From assembly GCA_937926875.1 (NCBI GenBank), contig CALBAX010000134.1:229122-293121 (forward strand): a stretch of DNA of 64,000 nt, read 5' to 3'. Made by a program: the position numbers and the translations under genes. Positions within the stretch are counted from its first letter, which is position 1, and each line of letters opens with the position of its first letter. This DNA is from an uncultured Desulfovibrio sp. GTDB taxonomy: Bacteria; Desulfobacterota; Desulfovibrionia; Desulfovibrionales; Desulfovibrionaceae. The notes below the pieces were generated by a model, which saw only the letters and a program-made list of their open reading frames with translations, did no database searches and was not told where the DNA came from. Below are positions 17,136-25,172 of this stretch, piece by piece.

Positions 17136-19131
17136 GCGCATCCTCCCCTCTCCCGCTCCGGAACCGGCCGCTCCCCTGACGGAGACGCCCCGCCGCAAGC
17201 GCAAGAACTGGCGTTCCTGGCTGACCATACAGGTGGAAAGCGAACGCTACCAGCCGCCGCGCAGCGGCATCCTGCTCCTGCAGGTGCTGGTGGGCATCTT
17301 CTTTTTCGTCTTCGTCACCCGCTTCTGGTACCTCCAGCTCCATCTGGGGCCGGAGATGACCACGCAGGCCCAGAAGAACCGCCTGCGCACGGAACGCATC
17401 TTCGCCCCGCGCGGCCGCATCTTCGACGATCACGGCAATATCCTGGCCGACAACCGCACGGCTTACGGCCTGGCCATCATCCGCGAGGACTGCCCGGACA
17501 TCCCCGCCACCCTGGCCCAGATCAGCCAGTGGACGGACACGCCCCTGGAGCAGCTCCAGAACCGCTACCACCAGGACCGCTTCAAGACCAAGCCCTTCGA
17601 GGCCCTGCCGCTGGTCTCCGGCCTGGACTTCGGCCAGGTGGCCCGCATCGAAGCCGAGCTCGTCAACTGGCCCGGCCTCGAGATCATGGTCCGCACCAAC
17701 CGCTACTATCCCGAAAAAGACCTCTTCGCCCACGTGCTGGGCTATGTGGCCGAAGCCAACAGCGCCGAGATGGAGAAGGACCCCGATCTTGCCATGGGCG
17801 ACCTGGTGGGCAAGGCCGGTCTGGAACTGGAGCTGGAAAAGCGCCTGCGCGGCCACAAGGGCCTGTACCAGATGGAAGTGGACGCCCACGGGCGCATGCT
17901 GGCCAAGAGCCTGAGCGAGGCCCCCAGCGCCGGGCAGGAACTGGCCCTTTCGCTGGATCGCGACTTGCAACAGGCCGCCTGGGACGCCCTTGCCGGCGAG
18001 GCGGGCTGCGTGGTGGTCATGGAACCGGACACCGGCAAGCTGCGCGCGCTGGTGACTTCCCCGGCCTATGACAACAACCTGTTCGCCGCGGGCATCTCCC
18101 GCCGTGACTGGGAGGCCCTGCGCACCAGCAAGCGCTATCCCCTGCAGAACCGCGTCATCCAGAGCGTCTACCCGCCGGGGTCGGTCTGGAAGCTGCTCAT
18201 GGCCGTGTGCCTCCTCGAGAACGGCGTGGATCCCCGCGAGACCGTCTTCTGCGGCGGCCAGACCAAGCTGGGCAACCAGATCTTCCGCTGCTGGCGGCGC
18301 GGCGGCCACGGCAGCCAGACGCTGGAGCAGTCGCTCATCAACTCCTGCGACGTGTATTACTACATCATGGCCGAGCGCCTGGGCATCGACAAGATCTCGG
18401 CTTTTGCCAAGCAATGCGGTTTCGGCCGCCCCACCGGCGTCGATCTGCCCCACGAACGTTCGGGCCTCGTGCCCTCGCGCGACTGGAAGCAGCGCTACCG
18501 CAAGCAGGTCTGGGTGCGCGGCGATACCTTCAACACCTCCATCGGTCAGGGCTTCACCCTGGTCACGCCCATCCAGATGGCCGTCTATGTGTCGGCCATG
18601 CTCAATGGCGGCGACCTGCTCAAGCCCCAGCTGCTGGAAGACGCCCCCCGCGAGGTGCGCGGCCGCATCCCCGCCGAGCTGGGCCACCTGCGCTTCGTGG
18701 TCCAGGCCATGCGCCGCACGGCCGGGGGCGGTACGGCCAAGGTGGTGGGCCGCCACGATGCCGACATGGGCGGCAAGACCGGCACGGCCCAGGTGACCAA
18801 GCTCAAGATGACCGCCAACGACCGCCGCCTGCGTACCGCGGAGCTGGCCTACCTGCACCGCGACCATGCCTGGATCGCCACCTGGGGCAGCAAGAACGGC
18901 AAGACCTATGTGGTCATCGTCATGGTGGAACACGGCGGCGGCGGTTCCAGCGTGGCCGGGCCCGTGGCCAAGAAAGTCTATGAATACCTTTTCGGGCCGG
19001 ACACCGCCGCGCCCGGCTACAGGGCACCGGAAGCGCCCCAGCCCGCCGGACGGATGCTGGGCACCGTCTCGGCCCCCCTGCCGGGCATGACCAACGACAG
19101 CAACGATCCCCCCAAGCGCCGTCGCCGCTGA
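17122..19131 (+). CDS. mrdA: Penicillin-binding protein 2 (elongasome transpeptidase)
   Basis: The 669-residue protein has a cytoplasmic N-tail, one membrane helix (about 53-75), a dimerisation/pedestal domain (with RGRIFDDHGNILADNR) and a transpeptidase domain. The catalytic serine is in PPGSVWK (Ser354, Lys357), the second motif is NSCD and the third is KTGT (Lys552). It cross-links peptidoglycan during elongation in partnership with RodA, encoded next. A Lys/Arg-rich end (PPKRRRR) follows. It overlaps mreD and precedes rodA by 18 bp. Confidence 0.96.
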   Translation: MTKNRRILPSPAPEPAAPLTETPRRKRKNWRSWLTIQVESERYQPPRSGILLLQVLVGIFFFVFVTRFWYLQLHLGPEMTTQAQKNRLRTERIFAPRGRIFDDHGNILADNRTAYGLAIIREDCPDIPATLAQISQWTDTPLEQLQNRYHQDRFKTKPFEALPLVSGLDFGQVARIEAELVNWPGLEIMVRTNRYYPEKDLFAHVLGYVAEANSAEMEKDPDLAMGDLVGKAGLELELEKRLRGHKGLYQMEVDAHGRMLAKSLSEAPSAGQELALSLDRDLQQAAWDALAGEAGCVVVMEPDTGKLRALVTSPAYDNNLFAAGISRRDWEALRTSKRYPLQNRVIQSVYPPGSVWKLLMAVCLLENGVDPRETVFCGGQTKLGNQIFRCWRRGGHGSQTLEQSLINSCDVYYYIMAERLGIDKISAFAKQCGFGRPTGVDLPHERSGLVPSRDWKQRYRKQVWVRGDTFNTSIGQGFTLVTPIQMAVYVSAMLNGGDLLKPQLLEDAPREVRGRIPAELGHLRFVVQAMRRTAGGGTAKVVGRHDADMGGKTGTAQVTKLKMTANDRRLRTAELAYLHRDHAWIATWGSKNGKTYVVIVMVEHGGGGSSVAGPVAKKVYEYLFGPDTAAPGYRAPEAPQPAGRMLGTVSAPLPGMTNDSNDPPKRRRR

Positions 19132-19149
19132 CGACAACAGGAACGCCCC

Positions 19150-20256
19150 ATGGACAAGCGCCTTCTCGGCTATATCAACTGGGCACTGCTGGCCTGCATG
19201 CTGCTGCTCTACTTCACGGGCGTGGCCAACCTCTATTCCGCCAGCGGCACCCGCATGGAGACCGGCTTTGCCTTCGAGAGCTTCTACCAGCGCCAGCTGG
19301 TCTGGGGCCTGTGCGGCCTGGGCTGCATGCTGCTGGCCACGCTGTTCGACTACCGGCAGCTGCGCAACCTGGCCTGGCCCGCTTATCTGGTCTTCCTGGT
19401 GCTGCTGATGCTGGTGCCCTTCGTGGGCTCCACCTTTTACGGCGCCAAGCGCTGGATATCGTTCGGTCTGTTCACCATCCAGCCTTCGGAACCCATCAAG
19501 ATCGCCGTGCTCATCCTGGTGGCGCGCCTGCTGGCCCGCGACAGCCAGCCCCTGGGCTGGAAGAGCTTCTTTTCCGTGCTGGCCGTGGGCCTGGTGCCCG
19601 TGGTCTTCATCCTCAAGCAGCCCGACCTCGGCACGGCCATGATGGTGCTGCTCATCATGGGCGGCATGATCCTGTTCCACGGCCTGCGCCGCTATGTGCT
19701 GGGCACCTGCCTGCTGGCCGTGCCCGGCGTGGCCGCCCTCATGTGGTGCGTGCTCATGCACGATTACCAGAAGCAGCGCGTGCTCACCTTCCTCAACCCC
19801 GGCGACGACCCCCTGGGCGCGGGCTACCACATCCTGCAATCGCGCATCGCCATCGGCTCCGGCGAACTGTGGGGCAAGGGCTACATGGAAGGCATGATGA
19901 ACAAGCTCAACTTCCTGCCCGAGCGCCACTCGGACTTCGCCCTGGCCGTGTTCGGCGAGGAATGGGGCTTTGTGGGCTGCGTGGTCCTGGTGACGCTGTT
20001 CTGCCTGTTCCTGCTGTCCATCTTCTCCACGGTGGTCCAGGCCAAGGACCGTTTCGGCAGCATGCTGGCCGTGGGGGTCTTCTTTTACTTTTTCTGGCAG
20101 ATATGTATCAATATGGGCATGGTCATCGGGCTCATGCCCGTGGTGGGCATCCCCCTGCCCTTCATCAGCTATGGCGGCAGTGCCACAGTGGTGAACTTCA
20201 CATTGCTGGGCATCGTGCTTAATGTTTCCATGCGGCGCTTCATGTTCAAGAGCTGA
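19150..20256 (+). CDS. rodA: Peptidoglycan glycosyltransferase RodA
   Basis: The 368-residue SEDS protein has about ten membrane segments. It polymerises lipid II glycan strands for PBP2. Family signatures are visible: KRWISFGLFTIQPSEPIKIAV, LKQPDLGTAMMVL, QKQRVLTFLNPGDDPLGAGYH, LPERHSDFALAVFGEEWGF and the C-terminal GIPLPFISYGGSA. It has the family length and closes the rod-shape operon. Confidence 0.97.
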   Translation: MDKRLLGYINWALLACMLLLYFTGVANLYSASGTRMETGFAFESFYQRQLVWGLCGLGCMLLATLFDYRQLRNLAWPAYLVFLVLLMLVPFVGSTFYGAKRWISFGLFTIQPSEPIKIAVLILVARLLARDSQPLGWKSFFSVLAVGLVPVVFILKQPDLGTAMMVLLIMGGMILFHGLRRYVLGTCLLAVPGVAALMWCVLMHDYQKQRVLTFLNPGDDPLGAGYHILQSRIAIGSGELWGKGYMEGMMNKLNFLPERHSDFALAVFGEEWGFVGCVVLVTLFCLFLLSIFSTVVQAKDRFGSMLAVGVFFYFFWQICINMGMVIGLMPVVGIPLPFISYGGSATVVNFTLLGIVLNVSMRRFMFKS

Positions 20257-20503
20257 GCCTGAGACATGCCTGCGCGGCCTGCCGGACAGGAGACCTCCCA
20301 CCTCCTTTCCCGGGCACGGCCGGGGCCCCGCCGCATGACCCATCCGGATATCCCGTTGCCGGACGGCCGGCCGACGACTATCCCATCTCCGCCGCCCTGC
20401 GCGCGTCCGTCATCCCCGGTCACGCGCCTGCGCCCGGGGCGGCCAACGGCAATCACCGACGCCCTGCCGGGGAAGGCGTCACCCCATCCCAAGGAGGTCT
20501 TCC

Positions 20504-21058
20504 ATGCCCCAGGATTATTTCCGCGCCCTGCGTGATGTGGCCCTGGCCATCAATGCCAGCCTTGATCCCAAGGACGTGCTGCACAAGATCAGCGAGCACA
20601 CGGCACAGACCATGAACTGCAAGGCCTGCACCATCCGCCTGCTGGACAGCACCGGGCACTTCCTGCTGCCCAGCGCCGCCTACGGCCTCTCCGCCACCTA
20701 CATGCGCAAAGGGCCCGTGGAAGTGAAACGCAGCGGCCTGGACAGCGAAGTGCTGTCCGGCAAGGCCATCCACCTGAAGGACGCCACCTCTGACGGCCGT
20801 TTCCAGTACCCCGAATCCGCCAAGGCCGAAGGCCTGGTCTCCGTGCTTTCCGCTCCCCTGAGCGTGGGCGGCAAGGTCATCGGCCTGATCCGCGTCTACT
20901 CCTCCGAGGAACGCGAGTTCACCGCCGACGAGGACAGCTTCATGATGGCCGTGGCCGCCATCTCCGCCGTGGCCATCGAGAACGCCCGCCTGCATGACGC
21001 CCTGCGCAACAATTACGAGCTGATGGCCAAACACGCCTACTCGGTCTACGAAGACTAG
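20504..21058 (+). CDS. GAF-domain protein
   Basis: The 184-residue protein is essentially one GAF domain: an N-terminal helix (LRDVALAINASLDPKDVLHKISEHTAQTMNC), the CTIRLLDSTG strand pair, LSAPLSVGGKVIGLIRVYS, and the closing helix (FTADEDSFMMAVAAISAVAIENARLHDAL). No output domain is attached. GAF domains bind small ligands or redox cofactors; the ligand is unknown. A strong aaggaggt site precedes the ATG. It lies directly before gap (135 bp), which raises the possibility of co-expression. Confidence 0.85.
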   Translation: MPQDYFRALRDVALAINASLDPKDVLHKISEHTAQTMNCKACTIRLLDSTGHFLLPSAAYGLSATYMRKGPVEVKRSGLDSEVLSGKAIHLKDATSDGRFQYPESAKAEGLVSVLSAPLSVGGKVIGLIRVYSSEEREFTADEDSFMMAVAAISAVAIENARLHDALRNNYELMAKHAYSVYED

Positions 21059-21193
21059 CGGGCCCTGCCGCACGTCCCGGCCCGCCGGGCACGGCGGCAT
21101 GCGCCCGGCATGACGGCATCAGGGGCCCTGCCCGCCGCCGTGCCGCTCCGCCCCCATCAAGACAGGATGCCCGCAAGGGCAAAGGTGATTACA

Positions 21194-22210
21194 ATGAAAA
21201 AAGTTCGTGTCGGTATCAACGGTTTCGGCCGCATCGGCCGCCAGGTGTTCCGCGCCCTGCGCCAGACCTACGCTGATCGCGTGGAAGTGGTGGCCATCAA
21301 CGACCTCTTCGACGCCACCACCAACTTCCAGCTGCTGGAGTACGACTCCGTCTACGGCCGCGCCTTCCTGGATGCCCAGGTGGACGGCCAGGAAGTGAAG
21401 GTCGGTGACTGGAACATCCACTGCTTCGCCGAGCGTGACCCCCACCAGCTGGCCTGGGGCCAGTATGACGTGGACGTGGTGGTGGAAAGCACCGGCATCT
21501 TCCGCAAGGCCTCCCAGGCGTCCGTGCACATGGACAACGGGGCCAAAAAGGTCATCATCACCGCTCCGGCCAAGGAAGAGGACATCACCATCGTCATGGG
21601 CGTGAACCACGACCAGTACGATCCCGAAAAGCACCACATCGTGTCCAACGCCTCGTGCACCACCAACTGCCTGGCGCCCGTGGCCCTGGTGCTGCAGCGC
21701 AACTTCGGCATCAAGCTGGGCAACATGACCACCATCCACTCCTACACCAACGACCAGCGCATCCTCGACATGGCCCACAAGGACCCGCGCCGCGCCCGCG
21801 CCGCCGCCTGCAACATCATCCCCACCTCCACCGGCGCGGCCCAGGCCGTGGCCAAGGTCATCCCCGAACTGGCCGGCAAGTTCACCGGCTATTCCCTGCG
21901 CGTGCCCACGCCCACGGTCTCCGTGGTGGACTTCAACGGCATCCTGGAAAAGGATACCGATACCGAAACCCTGCTGGCCGCCCTCAAGGACGCCAGCGAG
22001 ACCTACCTCAAGGGCATCCTGGGCTATAACACCCTGCCCCTGGTCTCCATGGACTTCAAGGGCGACCCGCATTCCTCCATCCTGGAAGCGCCCTACACCA
22101 CCGTGCAGAACGGCAACCTGGTGAAGGTCGTGGCCTGGTACGACAACGAATGGGGCTATTCCAACCGTGTCTGCGACCTGGTCTGCCTGATGCAGGAAAA
22201 GGGCCTGTAA
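21194..22210 (+). CDS. gap: Glyceraldehyde-3-phosphate dehydrogenase, type I
   Basis: The 338-residue protein is full length. It oxidises glyceraldehyde 3-phosphate to 1,3-bisphosphoglycerate with NAD. The Rossmann loop VGINGFGRIGRQVFRA is at the N-terminus. The active-site segment SNASCTTNCLAP has Cys155 as nucleophile. TGAAQAVAKVIPEL and WYDNEWGYSNRV are family signatures. The start ATG at 21194 has a weak aaggtg site. It ends at two hairpins, the second a clear terminator. Confidence 0.97.
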   Translation: MKKVRVGINGFGRIGRQVFRALRQTYADRVEVVAINDLFDATTNFQLLEYDSVYGRAFLDAQVDGQEVKVGDWNIHCFAERDPHQLAWGQYDVDVVVESTGIFRKASQASVHMDNGAKKVIITAPAKEEDITIVMGVNHDQYDPEKHHIVSNASCTTNCLAPVALVLQRNFGIKLGNMTTIHSYTNDQRILDMAHKDPRRARAAACNIIPTSTGAAQAVAKVIPELAGKFTGYSLRVPTPTVSVVDFNGILEKDTDTETLLAALKDASETYLKGILGYNTLPLVSMDFKGDPHSSILEAPYTTVQNGNLVKVVAWYDNEWGYSNRVCDLVCLMQEKGL

Positions 22211-22260
22211 AAATCCCCCGGAGCGGGCAGCCGCCCTGCTCCGGCATCCCTCGTGAACAC

Positions 22261-22290
22261 AAAAGGCCACCCGCCACGGGTGGCCTTTTT
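22261..22290 (+). terminator. Rho-independent terminator of gap
   Basis: A 12- to 13-bp stem built on aaaggccacccg and cgggtggccttt around a three-base loop ends in five Ts (22286-22290). A second, T-less GC hairpin lies just before it (about 22217-22246). Confidence 0.85.
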
Positions 22291-22421
22291 CATGCGCTCC
22301 ATGCGCCCGGCAGCGCCAGGAAAGGGGCCGTCCCGCAGCCGGCCTGTTCCCCCGGCCTTCCTTTTCACCACAAGACGTCTGCCCCTGTCCCCTCCCTCAC
22401 CGGCTTCCCATCCACCAGACA

Positions 22422-22450
22422 CAAAAAAATCCCCCGCACTACCGGGGGAC
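22422..22450 (-). terminator. Rho-independent terminator, minus strand
   Basis: On the minus strand a cccccg/cggggg stem is followed by a T-run (22422-22429). It probably ends transcription coming from the HEAT-protein gene at 22598-23278, past repeat copy 2. Confidence 0.65.
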
Positions 22451-22504
22451 CATCGGACACGGTACGGACAGGGGCGCCATGCTCCCCGTCCAATGACCAT
22501 AGCA

Positions 22505-22583
22505 GCGTTTTTTGAAGGGAAAGGGGGAGTTTGAGGGGGAGAGGGGAACTTTTTCCAAGAAAAAAAGTTCCCCTCTCCCCCTC
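22505..22583. repeat. G-rich palindromic intergenic repeat, copy 2
   Basis: The lead gttttttgaaggg is followed by arms 22533-22554 and 22562-22583, complementary over 22 bases (gagggggagaggggaacttt and its complement). It lies immediately past the stop of the minus-strand gene at 22598. Confidence 0.8.
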
Positions 22584-22597
22584 AACATAGCATCCCT

Positions 22598-23278
22598 TTA
22601 GCCCAGGGCCTCGCGGGCCAGCTCGGAAACGGTCTTCTCGACCATCTTCTCGCCGTCGAAAACTTCGCAGATATCCTCATGCCCGGCCTCGGCCAGACGG
22701 CGCAGGGCCGGGGCATCCATGAAATCGCGGGGCAGCTGGGCAAGGGCCCAGGCGGCCATGCCGCGGCAGGGGACATCCTCGTCCTCCAGGCCCTTGAGCA
22801 GCCAGGGCCGGGCGATGACGGCCAGTTCCTGCCGGGCCTGCGCCAGACGGCCGATGGCCCAGAAGCAGGAGCGGCGCAGCGGGCCGTGGTCGCAGAAGTT
22901 GTCGTCCCGGCCCAGGTCGATGACATAGGAGATGAGCACCCTGTGGAACTCCCTGGCCGCGCGCGGGCAGGCGGCCAGCACTTCGCCGAAGGCTTCGGGG
23001 ATGCCCCAGCCGATGTTGCCGGACTCCTCGTTCATGTGCCACATGAGGCGGCGCATGATGTTGTGCATGTCTTCGGCGCTGCCCTCTTCCAGGCCGGCCA
23101 CCACCTGGCCCAGGGCCAGGGCGGCCTTGTGGCGCATGAGCGGTTCCAGCAGCAGGAAGGAGAAGAGCGGCCCCACGGCGGGCTGCCCCATGGAGCGCAG
23201 CCCGGGCAGATGGTCACGCCAGTCGGGCGCGGAGAGCAGGTCTTTCAGTTGCTGTTTGACGGCACGCATACGGGCCAT
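22598..23278 (-). CDS. HEAT-repeat protein (DVU0298-like)
   Basis: The 226-residue protein is made of helical pairs typical of HEAT repeats (for example PLRRSCFWAIGRLAQAR, PCRGMAAWALAQLPRD). It opens with MRAVKQQLKDLLSAPDWRDHLPGLRSMGQPAVGPLFSFLLL. I associate this pattern with the conserved Desulfovibrio family named after DVU0298, whose function is unknown; the association is from memory. Its single notable cysteine stretch is NFCDHGPLRRSCFW. It is soluble, without a signal peptide. The next gene upstream on the strand is the LysO pair, ending 17 bp before its start, so it is probably in the same operon. Confidence 0.7.
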   Translation of the reverse strand: MARMRAVKQQLKDLLSAPDWRDHLPGLRSMGQPAVGPLFSFLLLEPLMRHKAALALGQVVAGLEEGSAEDMHNIMRRLMWHMNEESGNIGWGIPEAFGEVLAACPRAAREFHRVLISYVIDLGRDDNFCDHGPLRRSCFWAIGRLAQARQELAVIARPWLLKGLEDEDVPCRGMAAWALAQLPRDFMDAPALRRLAEAGHEDICEVFDGEKMVEKTVSELAREALG

Positions 23279-23294
23279 GGCGCAGCTCCTTGCG

Positions 23295-23894
23295 TTACAG
23301 GGTACAGAAAAAGGTCACCCAGAAAGGCACGCTGAAGTCCAGGATCATGGCGTGCACGATGGAAACGAACACCCACTGTTTGCCCGCGAAACGGGTGATG
23401 ACCGGCAGGGTGGAGTCCATGGTGGACGCGCCGCCACACGAGATGGCGGCCAGCGGGCTGATCCAGCGTACCATGAGCGGCGTGAAAAGCAATGTGGCCA
23501 GCTCGCGCATGATGTTGGCCAGCAGGGCCACGGTGCCCAGCTCCGCGCCCTTGTACTGGGTGATGAAGATGGACGAAAGGGAATAGTAGGCAAAGCCGGA
23601 CCCCACGGCCAGGCATTCGCTGAGGGAATAGGCCAGCGTGATGCTGGCCAGGGCCGCCCCGGCAAAGGTGCCCACGGTGGTGGCCAGGGGCAGCAGCAGC
23701 ACCCGGGGCCGCAGGGTACGCAAGATCTCGCCCAGACGGCGGTCATGCCCGATGGAGACGCCCACCAGGAACATCAGCACATAGAGCACGCAGAGCGTGC
23801 CGTCGTGCTCCAGGAAATAGTCCGGTATCCAGCCCAGCCAGGCCAGCAGCACGCCCAGCACGAAACAGCCGAGGATCATCAGGCTCCCGCTCAT
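23295..23894 (-). CDS. LysO-type lysine exporter, C-terminal half (separate gene)
   Basis: The 199-residue protein has about six membrane helices and the DUF340/LysO C-terminal motifs: FLVGVSIG near the start, AYSLSECLAVGSGFAYYSLSSIFIT, LGTVALLANIMRELATLLFTPLM and ISCGGASTMDSTLPVITRFAG. LysO (YbjE) in E. coli is one protein that exports lysine and thialysine. Here the C-terminal half is its own gene and starts inside the stop of the N-terminal half (4-bp overlap at 23891-23894), so the two are translated together and presumably assemble into one transporter. Confidence 0.85.
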   Translation of the reverse strand: MSGSLMILGCFVLGVLLAWLGWIPDYFLEHDGTLCVLYVLMFLVGVSIGHDRRLGEILRTLRPRVLLLPLATTVGTFAGAALASITLAYSLSECLAVGSGFAYYSLSSIFITQYKGAELGTVALLANIMRELATLLFTPLMVRWISPLAAISCGGASTMDSTLPVITRFAGKQWVFVSIVHAMILDFSVPFWVTFFCTL

Positions 23895-24253
23895 GCCCGG
23901 CCCTCCCCGTCTTCCCGGTCGTGGCGCACGCTCATGGCCGCGCCCGTGTCCGCGCTGTCGGCCCCAGTGCCCGCATGGCGCCGGGGCCCGGCACCGGGGA
24001 AGAAGCGGCGCACGGCCACAGTGCAGACGAGGCTGCCCGCCACACAGGCCACGGTGAGCACCAGGGCCTTGCCGCCCAGCACGGGCAGGTTGGTCATCAG
24101 GGTCTCGTTGCCGCCCACGGCCACGCCGAGGGCGAAGAGCATGAGCATGATGGTGGGGGAGATGGCGCGGCCCAGCAGTTCGGGCCACTGGAAAGAGCGC
24201 AGGGCAAAGCCCAGGGCGATGCCCGTGAGCATCAGTCCGATAGCAGTGAACAT
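23891..24253 (-). CDS. LysO-type lysine exporter, N-terminal half (separate gene)
   Basis: The 120-residue protein has three membrane helices with family pattern MFTAIGLMLTGIALGFALR, LGRAISPTIMLMLFALGVAVGGN and a third helix ALVLTVACVAGSLVCTVAVRRFF. After it comes a charged tail of about 35 residues that runs into the start of the partner gene. This matches the first part of one-piece LysO proteins. The split may be natural in this lineage, as split LysO genes are known in other anaerobes. It lies just downstream of the Ala/Pro-rich gene ending at 24264. Confidence 0.82.
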   Translation of the reverse strand: MFTAIGLMLTGIALGFALRSFQWPELLGRAISPTIMLMLFALGVAVGGNETLMTNLPVLGGKALVLTVACVAGSLVCTVAVRRFFPGAGPRRHAGTGADSADTGAAMSVRHDREDGEGRA

Positions 24254-24263
24254 GGCGTCGTTT

Positions 24264-25172
24264 TCAGCGTCTGGAGATCTGTTGCAGCGCCCGGCGCACG
24301 AAGGCCAGCATGGCCGCGTAGCGCTGCGGTTCATCAAGAAGGAATTCCACGTCCCAGAGCACCCAGACCAGCGTGCCGCGATGGCGCAGCTGCTGGAGGG
24401 GGCGCACCCCGGCGGGCAGCCCCAGGGCACGGGCCGCCACGGAGCCCATGACCACCACGGCACGGGCCTGCAGGGCCTGCACGCCGGACCAGAACACGTC
24501 GGCGTTGGGCCGGTAGCGGGGCCTGTCCTCCCCGTCGGCCGGGGCAGAGGGCACGGCGTCAGGATCGGGCAGGCAGGCGGGCCAGAAGGTGCTGGTGCCC
24601 GCCGGATAGGCCAGATCCTGCATGAGACGGCGGAAAAAGGCGCTGCGCTGCGCCTTGCCCGGAGCCTGGGCCTCGCACAGATCCGGGCCAAGGTTCCAGT
24701 AGGTCCAGACCACCCGTCCCTGCCGGGTGTGTGAAAGGCGCTCCTGCCAGACGGCGGGCCAGACGTGGGGCGGCAAGGGCCGCCAGCTCCTGACCGGCGC
24801 GGCCGCTTCCAGGGCCTGTTCCGCGGGTTGCGGACGGGCCGGGCGCCGCTGTTCCTGCGCGGGAGCTGTGGAGACAGATGGGCCAGGAGCAGGAGAAGCC
24901 GCGGGGGCGCCGCCCTGCCTCACGGCCTGTGCCGGCGCGGCGGACGCACCGCCCTGGCCTTCCTGATGCAGCTGGGAAGGCAACGGACGCACGGGACGCG
25001 GCGCCCGCGGGGCCGCAGGCTGCGGACGGCGCACGGGCGCGGCCGGGACGGCGTCCGGCATGACGCACAGGGAGAGCTCCGGGGGCAGGTCCTCGGGCAT
25101 GAGCAGCCAATGGAGGCCGCGTGCCTTCCAGGGGGCCGCCAGCGGGTTTACAGGCGCAAAAGCCACGAACAA
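24264..25172 (-). CDS. Uncharacterised protein with Ala/Pro-rich linker, overlaps coaBC
   Basis: The protein is 302 residues if it starts at the TTG at 25172. There is a short N-terminal segment (PWKARGLHWLLMPEDLP), a disordered Ala/Pro/Gln-rich stretch (about 45-130) and a folded C-terminal part with VVWTYWNLGPDL, FFRRLMQDLAYPAGTSTFWP and GVQALQARAVVVMGSVAARALGL. The last segment recalls the central strand of uracil-DNA-glycosylase-like proteins, but the match is weak and no catalytic motif is clear. The start is uncertain: it overlaps coaBC by 25 bp with no good ribosome site, and ATG at 25100 is the alternative. It is probably translationally coupled to coaBC. Confidence 0.55.
   Translation of the reverse strand: MFVAFAPVNPLAAPWKARGLHWLLMPEDLPPELSLCVMPDAVPAAPVRRPQPAAPRAPRPVRPLPSQLHQEGQGGASAAPAQAVRQGGAPAASPAPGPSVSTAPAQEQRRPARPQPAEQALEAAAPVRSWRPLPPHVWPAVWQERLSHTRQGRVVWTYWNLGPDLCEAQAPGKAQRSAFFRRLMQDLAYPAGTSTFWPACLPDPDAVPSAPADGEDRPRYRPNADVFWSGVQALQARAVVVMGSVAARALGLPAGVRPLQQLRHRGTLVWVLWDVEFLLDEPQRYAAMLAFVRRALQQISRR

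Noticed and set aside
16768..20343. Long minus-strand open frame across mreD-mrdA-rodA
   Set aside because: Same reason: antisense of a confident rod-shape operon, with repetitive His/Gln/Ala composition.
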